Origin: Candidatus Gastranaerophilales bacterium
Lineage (GTDB): Bacteria > Cyanobacteriota > Vampirovibrionia > Gastranaerophilales > Gastranaerophilaceae
Assembly: GCA_944326455.1 (NCBI GenBank)
Contig: CALVEA010000008.1
Location: 1-64,000, forward strand
DNA: 64,000 nt
Direction of reading: 5' to 3'
Shown piece after piece: positions 35,733-43,655 of this stretch (the first letter of the stretch is position 1; every line of letters starts with the position of its first letter). Both the position numbers and the translations under genes were made by a program. A model generated the notes under the pieces. The model saw only the letters and a list, made by a program, of their open reading frames with translations. It was not told where the DNA came from and ran no database searches.

Positions 35733-36215
35733 CTAAACTTCTTTTATTTCTAATTTTTTCGTCTTGGATTCATTCACCTGCTGCTTTGGAAGAATCACTG
35801 TCAAAACGCCATTCTTATACTCTGCGGTAGACTCATTAACTTTAACAGGTTGGTCAAAAGAAATCGTTCGCTGATACTTACCATACCTAAATTCACAAGT
35901 ATGATATCTGAGATTTTTTTCCTTTTCCTCTTTTTCTGACTTTTCTTCTTCAATTTCAGCAGTAATAGTCATAAAATCATTATCAAGCTCAACAACAATA
36001 TCATCTTTCCTTACACCTGGGAGCTGAATTTTTACTTTATAGTCAATGTCTGTTTGCTTAACCTCCACAGCAGGTCTCCAAGTAGAAACTCGCTTGATTG
36101 AAAGCGGATGCGCAAATGCAGGTCCTAAAACAGTATCTCTTAAAAAGTTATTCAACTCATTGTGAATACTATCAAAATATAGCTCGGGTTCTCTGATTAT
36201 CAAATCTGTCTTCAT
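35733..36215 (-). CDS. Hsp20-family small heat-shock protein
   Basis: 160 residues from MKTDLIIREPELYF, with AAAGGAG upstream. The alpha-crystallin domain runs from about 50 (PAVEVKQTDIDYKVKIQLPGVRKDDI) to the end; GVLTVILPK is the conserved beta9 motif. The charged loop EEEKSEKEEKEKN is longer than usual. An ATP-independent holdase. The leader contains a perfect 40-bp palindrome. Confidence 0.93.
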   Translation of the reverse strand: MKTDLIIREPELYFDSIHNELNNFLRDTVLGPAFAHPLSIKRVSTWRPAVEVKQTDIDYKVKIQLPGVRKDDIVVELDNDFMTITAEIEEEKSEKEEKEKNLRYHTCEFRYGKYQRTISFDQPVKVNESTAEYKNGVLTVILPKQQVNESKTKKLEIKEV

Positions 36216-36274
36216 CAAAAACTCCTTTCGATTACTATTTTGAATATATAGGAATTTGAGAATAAACACATTAG

Positions 36275-36314
36275 GCAAACGGGTAGTCTTTTTATAAAAA
36301 GACTACCCGTTTGC
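36275..36314. repeat. Perfect 40-bp palindrome upstream of hsp20
   Basis: GCAAACGGGTAGTCTTTTTA followed at once by its exact reverse complement. No external T run. It lies 15 bp beyond the metalloprotease-like gene's end and about 60 bp before hsp20, both leftward. It may terminate the first gene or act on the second. Confidence 0.85.
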
Positions 36315-36329
36315 ACAATAAATACTTAA

Positions 36330-37559
36330 TTACTCTTCAATTACACCGGCAGTTTTGCCATATCTTCTGATAGTTGAGTTCAAAAGATTTTCATGGTGTT
36401 TATCTCTGTAAATCTGGCATAACAACTTGTAAGCGTGTTTATTATACGGATTTTCACGCAAGATATCTTCAAGCTGCTGAACAGCTGTATTAGAACGTTT
36501 TGTATAATAATTAATCAACGCAGGAAGAGTTATTGTTAAATCATTTTCATCTGTTGCCCAGGCTATATCAGCACAGCTCCTTGCATTATCAAATTCTTCT
36601 GCATCAAGGTACATAACAGCTACTTCATAATAAACTTCCGACTTGCTTCTTCTGTCGGTTTTCATCTGCGCAACTATTTCATATTCCTTAGCCGCATTGT
36701 CATACTCAGCTCTTTTTCTGTATTGCTCTGCAAGAGCTAAGTGAGTTTCTACTGTTCCGGTTGGAACTTCACTTAAATCAGTATTATCATCAACAGGTAC
36801 ATTTAAAGTTGCAAGGACTTCTGCCGCAGTCATAAGCTGAGCTTTTTCTTCCTGAGTAAGTTCAACATTTGTTATATCAGGAACTACAGAATAGAGCAGC
36901 CCCAGAGTTTTTAAATCTCGAGGTGTTATTTCTGTATTAAACTTAGTCCCTACAGGATACATAACATCATAAATACTTGGACTCTTAGCTTGCAAACCCA
37001 AAGAATGTCCTATTTCCTGCAAAGCAGAAGAAAACAGCTGTTTAGAATCATGGCTGTGTCCCTTCAAATCTGTTTTATGGAAAACAATTACCGAATCCGT
37101 AATTTTATTCCCGTTAACAGAGAAAGAATGAGACCCTATAGCGTCTTTGTTTTCATCAGTATCTTTGAAATAGCATTTAGTATCCGCTTCTGATGGAGAT
37201 TCTACGAATTCAAAACGAACAAGCCCTTCACTTGCACGCTGCCAGGTCATATATGCACTCATTACAACCTGTCTGTAATAATCAGGAAGGTCAGGAGAAT
37301 CTTGAATGTACACCTTCAACGGGAATGTTGAAGTATTCCATCTCACTAATTTTCCGTTTTTTACTACTTCTCTAAAATAGCTGTCAATAACAGCTGCTTT
37401 AATCGTCTTTTCGCTCATTGATTTGTCATAACCCAGTGTTATGGCAGAAATTGTTTTTAAACCGAATTCAGGCTCATTCTTACTAATGTTTGTATTTACG
37501 TCTAACAAAGAAATTGCGCCTGCAGCAATTAGGACTGTACAAATAATTATCTTTTTCAT
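36330..37559 (-). CDS. Matrixin-like protein with lost zinc ligands, plus TPR tail
   Basis: 409 residues. N-terminal signal or anchor (residues 4-20). The middle resembles matrix-metalloprotease folds: FPLKVYIQDSPDLPDYY, AYMTWQRASEGLVRFEFV, and the Met-turn DVMYP. The expected HExxHxxGxxH reads QEIGHSLGLQAKS, so the first and third zinc histidines are replaced. The C-terminal ~150 residues are TPR-like (AEQYRKRAEYDNAAKEYEIVAQM). Probably a non-catalytic binding protein. Confidence 0.8.
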   Translation of the reverse strand: MKKIIICTVLIAAGAISLLDVNTNISKNEPEFGLKTISAITLGYDKSMSEKTIKAAVIDSYFREVVKNGKLVRWNTSTFPLKVYIQDSPDLPDYYRQVVMSAYMTWQRASEGLVRFEFVESPSEADTKCYFKDTDENKDAIGSHSFSVNGNKITDSVIVFHKTDLKGHSHDSKQLFSSALQEIGHSLGLQAKSPSIYDVMYPVGTKFNTEITPRDLKTLGLLYSVVPDITNVELTQEEKAQLMTAAEVLATLNVPVDDNTDLSEVPTGTVETHLALAEQYRKRAEYDNAAKEYEIVAQMKTDRRSKSEVYYEVAVMYLDAEEFDNARSCADIAWATDENDLTITLPALINYYTKRSNTAVQQLEDILRENPYNKHAYKLLCQIYRDKHHENLLNSTIRRYGKTAGVIEE

Positions 37560-37689
37560 TGACCTACTAAACCTCTTATAATATCACCACTTAGAGTATT
37601 ATACTATATCATTTTCAAATTTACAATTAGAATAATACTTGAAAGCTTAATATTTTTTATGCTAAACTTTTAAAAGTTAAGGAGGTTAT

Positions 37690-37812
37690 ATGCACGAATA
37701 TGTTTTTAAGATAAGAAAAGGGGATGTTGAAATAGAACTCAAATCTGATGATTTAGAGTTTGTTGAAGAACAGTTAAGCAAGTGGCGCGAAGAATTGCTG
37801 CAACAAAATTAA
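37690..37812 (+). CDS. 40-residue protein, free copy of the neighbour's N-terminal module
   Basis: ATG five bases after AAGGAGG. The product MHEYVFKIRKGDVEIELK then SDDLEFVEEQLSKW lines up with the start of the next protein (MPVYSLKITKDKFELLLS then SSDKELVSNQLEKW): shared Y..KI.K...E..L.S.D.E.V..QL.KW. The gap to the next gene is 15 bp. The module looks like a beta-hairpin plus helix. Tandem duplication is the simplest explanation. Confidence 0.8.
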   Translation: MHEYVFKIRKGDVEIELKSDDLEFVEEQLSKWREELLQQN

Positions 37813-37827
37813 AATGGTGTTTAGCTT

Positions 37828-38562
37828 ATGCCTGTATACTCGTTAAAAATTACTAAAGACAAATTTGAACTGCTTTTATCTTCTTCTGATAAAGAATTGG
37901 TATCAAACCAGCTTGAAAAGTGGATAAGTGCAGCTTCAAAATACGCGAAAGAAAAGCGTGCGCAAGAATGTAAAGAACTGGTTAATACTCAAATCAGGGA
38001 AGAAGAAGCTATCACTAAAAAAAATATTGAAGAACAGATTGCAAAGCATACACACCAAGATAATTCCGGCATTGAAAAGCAAGAAGAACGCTTACCTGAA
38101 AGCGCTGACACTACTGATAAAAATATTGATATACTCTACTCCGCTCCGCAAGCGGAAAATCAGCCGGAGGAAAGAAAAAGCATTTCATCAGGAGTTTTTG
38201 ATGATATTTTAGAAAAGTCGCTCAATGCTCCTCAAATGGATGCAGCATTTAAAGCAAGCCCTTCAATAAAGAAGGATAATGCTTTTGTAAACTATATCAG
38301 CAGCAGAAAGATAGAGCGAAAAATTGATTACCTTCTGCTCACAGCTTATTACCTTACACAATACGAACAAAAACCTCGTTTTACCCTGAAACAGCTCAAT
38401 GCAAAACTAATGCAGAATATTGCCGTTATTATAGATCACAGTATATTGCAGGAAGCTATTAACAGAGATTACATAGAATGTCTTCCTGATCTGACAGGCT
38501 TGGTAGGAGCCAGTGAATATCGGCTTACCTCATACGGCGAAAAGGTGCTTTTAGATGCCTAG
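37828..38562 (+). CDS. Three-part protein: small KIxK..QLxKW module, acidic linker, winged-helix-like C terminus
   Basis: 244 residues. Residues 1-36 repeat the module of the preceding 40-residue gene. Residues 40-145 are a charged, likely disordered linker. From about 150 (FVNYISSRKIERKIDYLLLTAYYL) the C-terminal domain looks like a helical winged-helix fold with TLKQLNAKLM and YRLTSYGEKVLLD, like archaeal or bacterial wHTH regulators. Fold assignment is inference. Overlaps mnmA by 8 bp. Confidence 0.75.
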   Translation: MPVYSLKITKDKFELLLSSSDKELVSNQLEKWISAASKYAKEKRAQECKELVNTQIREEEAITKKNIEEQIAKHTHQDNSGIEKQEERLPESADTTDKNIDILYSAPQAENQPEERKSISSGVFDDILEKSLNAPQMDAAFKASPSIKKDNAFVNYISSRKIERKIDYLLLTAYYLTQYEQKPRFTLKQLNAKLMQNIAVIIDHSILQEAINRDYIECLPDLTGLVGASEYRLTSYGEKVLLDA

Positions 38563-39589
38563 GGCAGCTGTTGCACTATCCGGAGGCATTGACAGTGCTG
38601 TTACAGCTTTGCTGCTAAAAGAGCAAGGTTATAATGTTGTTGGTATAACCGCTAAAACCACTTGTTCAGAAGATGCGGATATTGTTGTAGAAAATGCAAA
38701 AAAAGTTGCTGACAAATTACATATAGAACATTTTTCAATAGATGTAACAAAAGAATTCGACGAAAAAGTCATTAAATATTTTATAAATTCATATAAAAAA
38801 GGACAAACGCCAAATCCTTGTATAATGTGCAATAAATATATAAAGTGGGGAATCCTTTATGATTATGCGTTGAAATCTCTTAACGCAGATTATCTTGCAA
38901 CCGGGCATTATGCAAGTATCAGAAATATTGACGGGATTTTTAAGTTATACCCGGCATCAGATGAACACAAAGACCAGCTTTATTTTTTATTTTTGCTTAA
39001 CCAGGAAAAACTTTCGAAAACATTATTTCCGCTCTCCGGCTACAAAAAATGTGAGGTTCGTGAAATAGCCTCAAATTATAATTTACCGCCGAAATCTGCA
39101 AAAGAGAGCCAAGATATATGTTTTATCAAAGCTCCCTTGACAACAAAAAAATACTTAAACAACTTAATACCGCCGTCAGAAGGCTGTTTTGCCGAAAAGA
39201 AAACAGGTAAAATTCTCGGAAAACATAACGGTTTCTGGCAGTATACAATAGGTCAGCGAAAGGGTATTGGAATCGCTGCACCTGAAGCTCTTTATGTTAC
39301 AGGAATAGATGCCGAAACTAACACTGTGTTCACAGGTTACAAAGACGAACTTTATACAGATAGTTTAATCCTGGAAAACATTTACTGGAGCTACCCGCAA
39401 AAAGATAATGATTTTGACGGATTGGTAAAAATCCGATATAACATGAAGGAAGTTGAAGCTCATATATCCCAAAAAAATGACGGGATTGTTATTAATTTTA
39501 AAGAACCCGTATCCGCCGTTACTAAAGGTCAAGCCTGTGTTATTTACGACAAAAAAGACAGACATCTGATTGGCGGAGGTTTTATCTAA
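38555..39589 (+). CDS. mnmA: tRNA-specific 2-thiouridylase MnmA
   Basis: 344 residues. Thiolates U34 of Lys/Glu/Gln tRNAs. PP-loop ALSGGIDSAV, first catalytic cysteine in TPNPCIMCN, second in SQDICFI, and FWQYTIGQRKGIGI. Slightly shorter than E. coli MnmA. Translation probably coupled to the preceding gene. Confidence 0.95.
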   Translation: MPRAAVALSGGIDSAVTALLLKEQGYNVVGITAKTTCSEDADIVVENAKKVADKLHIEHFSIDVTKEFDEKVIKYFINSYKKGQTPNPCIMCNKYIKWGILYDYALKSLNADYLATGHYASIRNIDGIFKLYPASDEHKDQLYFLFLLNQEKLSKTLFPLSGYKKCEVREIASNYNLPPKSAKESQDICFIKAPLTTKKYLNNLIPPSEGCFAEKKTGKILGKHNGFWQYTIGQRKGIGIAAPEALYVTGIDAETNTVFTGYKDELYTDSLILENIYWSYPQKDNDFDGLVKIRYNMKEVEAHISQKNDGIVINFKEPVSAVTKGQACVIYDKKDRHLIGGGFI

Positions 39590-39678
39590 AACACATTTAC
39601 AAATGTTTACAAAATAGCAATTTATTGCCGTAAAAAGCGTTTATAAATATAATAAGTAAAAGTGTGAAGGTGTGTTAT

Positions 39679-40170
39679 ATGGTTCAAAATGTAGCTAATC
39701 AGGGTTCTGCATTCGGCGGTATTAATAGGGTTGGAACAACCCAAAATGGAAGAATTATTTATCAAATAACTGATTATAACGGAAACGAAGCCGGTAAAAT
39801 GACCGTGCCTATGCAAGATGCAGATACTTTTGAAAAATCTTATCAAGATATTATGGAAACAGCACCGAAGCTTCAAAAATATGCTTTAGAACATTCCTCC
39901 GAACAGGATATGAAGAAAAGAAAAAGAACATCACGAATAATTATAGGACTCGGTACTCTTATCGGTGCAGGGATTCCTATTTACCTGACAAGGAAATCTC
40001 CTTCAACAATAAAACAGGTGCTGGCAACCGCCGGAGGTATGATTGCAGGTCTTGCAGCAGGTCTTGGGATTTCTTTGGCTGTTACAACTCCTCCGGGAAT
40101 GATGAAGTTCTCAAAAGCCGCTAAAAACATCTCCAAAATAGATGTTCAACCTCTGGAAGAAACTCCTTGA
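39679..40170 (+). CDS. Lineage-specific protein with two hydrophobic helices
   Basis: 163 residues from MVQNVANQGSAFGG (AAGGTG upstream). The first 25 residues are rich in N, Q, G and T. A basic patch KKRKRTSR precedes two hydrophobic helices around 90-110 and 118-143 with glycine zippers (IGLGTLIGAG; GGMIAGLAAGLG). No signal peptide. Upstream DNA has a TTTACAAAA word and a GCAATTTATTGCC dyad. Function unknown; the membrane hairpin is reminiscent of secreted translocator proteins, which is speculation. Confidence 0.7.
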   Translation: MVQNVANQGSAFGGINRVGTTQNGRIIYQITDYNGNEAGKMTVPMQDADTFEKSYQDIMETAPKLQKYALEHSSEQDMKKRKRTSRIIIGLGTLIGAGIPIYLTRKSPSTIKQVLATAGGMIAGLAAGLGISLAVTTPPGMMKFSKAAKNISKIDVQPLEETP

Positions 40171-40239
40171 ATTTTATTTACAGAATAACAATTTTGTGAT
40201 AATATTTTTAGGGTAATAAGTTTATTAGAGAGGTTTTAT

Positions 40240-40920
40240 ATGTTAAAGAAAGGCTTTACTTTGGCGGAAGTTTTGATAACGCTTACCATTATTGGTGTTA
40301 TCGCTGCAATTACTCTGCCTACATTAATGAATAATACTACCAATGCTCAAATTGGACCTAAACTTGCCAAAGCTGTGTCTATGTTTGAACAAGCTAATAC
40401 GGCACTGCTTAATGCTAATTCAGTTGATACACTCACTGATTCAGGCTTTTTAGACAGCACTTCTGCCTATATATCAGAACTTGAAAACTATATGAAAATA
40501 TCAGAATTCACCTATCCTACAGGAACAACCCAAACCGCAACGGGAGACGGCTCAACAGCATGTGTTGTCGGAGCAGCTTTCTCAGCTGGTACACCGGCTA
40601 TAGCAAATGACGGTATTCTTTATGTAATAAATAAAGACCAAACACCTAACACAACCAAAGCTCCGCATAAGCAAAGAATCGGTAACGTATACATTGATAT
40701 CAATGCCGCTGCCAAACCTAATGCTATAGGAACTGATATTTTCGTATTCTCTTGGTGGAATGACGGTTCTTTAAGACCGGTAGGAAGCTCCAACTGGGAT
40801 GACACAGGAACAAGTTCTTGCAAATGGCAGACTTATTGTAAAAATGATGCCGTTGCTACAGATTATACAGCTTGTGCCGGTGCAGTATTTGAAAACAATT
40901 TAAAAGTACTTTACAAGTAA
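40240..40920 (+). CDS. Prepilin-like protein
   Basis: 226 residues. MLKKGFTLAEVLITLTIIGVI with prepilin cleavage site, hydrophobic helix ending in TLPTLMNN, and a Thr/Ala/Asn-rich globular part with four late cysteines (SSCKWQTYC, TACAG). Single gene with its own terminator. Same class as the gene at 17852. Pilin-like proteins are often numerous in the suggested lineage. Confidence 0.88.
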   Translation: MLKKGFTLAEVLITLTIIGVIAAITLPTLMNNTTNAQIGPKLAKAVSMFEQANTALLNANSVDTLTDSGFLDSTSAYISELENYMKISEFTYPTGTTQTATGDGSTACVVGAAFSAGTPAIANDGILYVINKDQTPNTTKAPHKQRIGNVYIDINAAAKPNAIGTDIFVFSWWNDGSLRPVGSSNWDDTGTSSCKWQTYCKNDAVATDYTACAGAVFENNLKVLYK

Positions 40921-40930
40921 TAATAAACTC

Positions 40931-40961
40931 AAGAGCTCCCGTAATCGGGAGCTCTTTTTTT
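40931..40961 (+). terminator. Terminator after prepilin-like gene
   Basis: AGAGCTCCCG, TAAT loop, CGGGAGCTCT and a T run. Confidence 0.92.
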
Positions 40962-40988
40962 GTGTATTTTTCATGTTTATATTATAAT
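40960..40988 (+). promoter_or_regulatory. Candidate pnp promoter
   Basis: TTGTGT (40960-40965), 17 bp, TATAAT (40983-40988). Confidence 0.5.
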
Positions 40989-41022
40989 TTGAAAGAAATT
41001 TAAGTTAGGATTATAAGAAAAG

Positions 41023-41043
41023 TTCGGCTATCGAGCAGCCGAA
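41023..41043 (+). promoter_or_regulatory. Hairpin in the pnp leader
   Basis: TTCGGCT, seven-base loop, AGCCGAA, ending just before the GAAGGA ribosome-binding site. Leader hairpins of pnp mRNAs are RNase III and PNPase autoregulation sites in enterobacteria. Confidence 0.45.
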
Positions 41044-41056
41044 GAAAGAAGGAAAA

Positions 41057-43198
41057 ATGGTACCTGAAACAAAAAGTTTTCAACTCGAAATCGGCGGCAA
41101 GACCGTCACTGTAGAAACAGGTAAATACGCACAGTCAACTAATGGCAGTGTTACCGTAAGATGCGGAGATACTATGCTTTTCGTACATTGTGTAGTATCA
41201 AAAGAACCTAGAGTGGGAATAGATTTCTTCCCGTTACTAATTGATTACGAAGAAAGAATGTCATCTATAGGCAGAATACCTGGAGGATACAACCGTTCTG
41301 AAGGTAAAGCCAGTGATAAAGCAATATTGGTTTCTCGTTTAATCGACAGACCTATCAGACCTTTATTCCCTAAAGGTTACAGAAACGATATTCAAATAGT
41401 GGCTCAGTTATTCAGTTATGACCAACAAAATCAACCTGATACGTTAGCTATGCTCGGCGCATCATGCGCATTGATGCTTTCCGGCGCTCCTTTTGAAGGA
41501 CCTATCGGTGCGGTCAGAGTTTCAAAAGTAGATGGACAGCTTATTGCAAACCCTACACACCAAGAAGCTGATAAATCAGCTCTTGATATTGTCGTAGCCG
41601 GAACCCATGACAGCGTTATTATGGTCGAAGCCGGATGTAAATTCGTTACCGAAGACGATATCATGGAAGCTGTTGAATTTGCACAAGTTGAAATCAGAAA
41701 ACAGTGTGAGGCTCAAATTGAATTTGCAAAACAATGCGGTGTCGTAAAAGAAGAATTTGTTAACCCTTACGATACTACAGAGTTAAAAAATATTATTGAC
41801 GAAGTCGCTCATGATATGATTTTTGATGCATATCACAACTTTGACAGAGAATATAGACAAAACAAACTTGAAGAAGCTAAAAAACTCGTTAAGGAAAGAG
41901 TTGAAGCTTTGCCTGAAGATCACTATATTCACCAGATTATAGAAGAAACCGGTATTGACTTTGTCTCAGAAGAATTCAAAGCAGCAGAAAAGAAAATTAT
42001 GCGTGCAATGATTTTAGACGAAGGCGTTCGCGCAGACGGCAGAAAACCAAACGAAGTACGTCCAATCTGGTGCGAAGTCGGAGTTATTCCTCGTGCACAC
42101 GGTTCAGCTGTATTTACAAGAGGTCAAACTCAAATTCTTTCCGTTGCAACCCTTGCAGGTCCCGGCATGAAACAAGAGCTTGACGGAGTTGATCCTGAAA
42201 CAGAAAAAACTTATATGCATAAATATATCTTCCCTGGATTTTCAGTTGGAGAAGTTAAACCGCTTAGAGGTCCGGGCAGACGTGAAGTTGGACACGGAAA
42301 CCTTGCAGAAAGAGCAAATGTTCCGGCGCTTCCTTCTCAGGAAGAATTCGGATACACAATCCGCGTAACATCAGATGTTCTTGAATCAAACGGTTCAACA
42401 TCAATGGGTTCAACCTGCGGTTCTTCAATGGCGCTTATGAATGCAGGTGTTCCTGTTAAATGTATGATAGGCGGAGTTGCTATGGGCATGATTACAGAGC
42501 CGGGCAGAGAACCTGTTGTATTAACAGATATTCAAGGTATTGAAGATTTCCTCGGAGATATGGACTTCAAGGTTACCGGTAATGATGACGGTATTACAGC
42601 GCTTCAAATGGATATGAAAGCTAAAGGTATTGCAAATGATACCTTAAGAAGAGCTTTAGCTCAGGCTAAAGAAGGCAGACTTCATATCTTGGGAGAAATG
42701 AGAAAGGTTATTACAAAACCTGCCGATCATCTTTCTCCTTATGCTCCTAGTATTACAACAATGACAATTCCTGTTGAAGATATCGGAACTGTTATCGGAC
42801 CTGGCGGAAAGCAAATCAGAGCAATTATTGACGCTTCCGGAGCCGAAATCGATATTCAGGATAACGGTGTTGTAACCATTACATCCAATGACCAAGAAGG
42901 AGCTGCTATTGCCAAGAAAATGATTAAAGACCTTACGTTTAAACCTGAAGTAGGTATGGTAATTAAAGGTAAAGTTGTAAGAATAATTCCTATCGGAGCG
43001 TTCGTTGAACTTGGCGGCGGAAAAGATGGCATGGTTCATATTTCTCAAATTTGCCAAGAAAGGATTGAAACAATTGAACCTCACCTCAATATTGGTGATG
43101 AAGTAATCGTTAAGGTTATCAAAATTGATGACAAAGGAAGAATTAACCTCACCATAAAAGGGGTTACTGAAGAAGAAAAAGCATCTGTTAATGCTTAA
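41057..43198 (+). CDS. pnp: Polyribonucleotide nucleotidyltransferase (PNPase)
   Basis: 713 residues. Phosphorolytic 3'-5' exoribonuclease. Two RNase PH domains (GKYAQSTNGSVTVRCGDTM; GSAVFTRGQTQ) joined by a helical domain, with SMGSTCGSSMALM in the second. KH domain near 570 (VIGPGGKQIRAII) and S1 domain at the end (GAFVELGGGKDGMVHISQI). Monocistronic between a promoter and a strong terminator. Confidence 0.98.
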   Translation: MVPETKSFQLEIGGKTVTVETGKYAQSTNGSVTVRCGDTMLFVHCVVSKEPRVGIDFFPLLIDYEERMSSIGRIPGGYNRSEGKASDKAILVSRLIDRPIRPLFPKGYRNDIQIVAQLFSYDQQNQPDTLAMLGASCALMLSGAPFEGPIGAVRVSKVDGQLIANPTHQEADKSALDIVVAGTHDSVIMVEAGCKFVTEDDIMEAVEFAQVEIRKQCEAQIEFAKQCGVVKEEFVNPYDTTELKNIIDEVAHDMIFDAYHNFDREYRQNKLEEAKKLVKERVEALPEDHYIHQIIEETGIDFVSEEFKAAEKKIMRAMILDEGVRADGRKPNEVRPIWCEVGVIPRAHGSAVFTRGQTQILSVATLAGPGMKQELDGVDPETEKTYMHKYIFPGFSVGEVKPLRGPGRREVGHGNLAERANVPALPSQEEFGYTIRVTSDVLESNGSTSMGSTCGSSMALMNAGVPVKCMIGGVAMGMITEPGREPVVLTDIQGIEDFLGDMDFKVTGNDDGITALQMDMKAKGIANDTLRRALAQAKEGRLHILGEMRKVITKPADHLSPYAPSITTMTIPVEDIGTVIGPGGKQIRAIIDASGAEIDIQDNGVVTITSNDQEGAAIAKKMIKDLTFKPEVGMVIKGKVVRIIPIGAFVELGGGKDGMVHISQICQERIETIEPHLNIGDEVIVKVIKIDDKGRINLTIKGVTEEEKASVNA

Positions 43199-43206
43199 TA
43201 ATGAGA

Positions 43207-43248
43207 ATAAGGGCGGCGAAGTAAAACTTCGCCGCCCTTATTTTTTTT
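43207..43248 (+). terminator. pnp terminator
   Basis: 16-bp stem ATAAGGGCGGCGAAGT with AAA loop and a run of eight T. Confidence 0.95.
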
Positions 43249-43252
43249 CTAA

Positions 43253-43465
43253 TTATACAAGAGTTTTTATATCAACCAGTTCTAAAGACACAGCTTTGAT
43301 AGCAGCCTGAACCCGATTTTTTACACCCAATTTTTCAAAGATTGATTCAAGATGAGCTTTTGTTGTATGCACTGAGATGTTCAATACAGAAGATATTTCA
43401 TTATTTGTTAGACCAGATGCAAGATAAAACAGCACATTTAGCTCTCTCTCCGTTAAATATTTCAT
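43253..43465 (-). CDS. Stand-alone LuxR/GerE-type helix-turn-helix protein
   Basis: 70 residues, essentially only the DNA-binding domain: LTERELNVLFYLASGLTNNEISSVLNISVHTTKAHLESIFEKLGV. No receiver or sensor domain. An in-frame stop sits two codons upstream of the ATG, so the protein is not a mis-trimmed response regulator. Targets unknown. Confidence 0.88.
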   Translation of the reverse strand: MKYLTERELNVLFYLASGLTNNEISSVLNISVHTTKAHLESIFEKLGVKNRVQAAIKAVSLELVDIKTLV

Positions 43466-43612
43466 TTTTTAAAATCCTATATTTCTCTTCCAACCATGTT
43501 ACTTCATCATTTGTACAATATCTTGAGAAACATTTCCATCAGCTGAATGTCTAGTTTTTTATATTAAGTTTTGTAACAATTATTTAAAGAGCTGAAATTA
43601 CCTACTTTTTAA

Positions 43613-43627
43613 ATACTTTTTATATAT
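43613..43627 (+). promoter_or_regulatory. ATACTTTTTATATAT upstream element, copy 3
   Basis: 13 of 15 bases match the copies at 26924 and 30426. A TTGTAACAA palindrome lies about 40 bp upstream (43572-43580). Confidence 0.4.
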
Positions 43628-43655
43628 GTAAGTAACGATAGGAAGATTGAGTAAG

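Noticed and set aside
36275..36314. CIRCE/HrcA operator before hsp20
   Set aside because: The palindrome has no TTAGCACTC/GAGTGCTAA arms and no spacer of nine.
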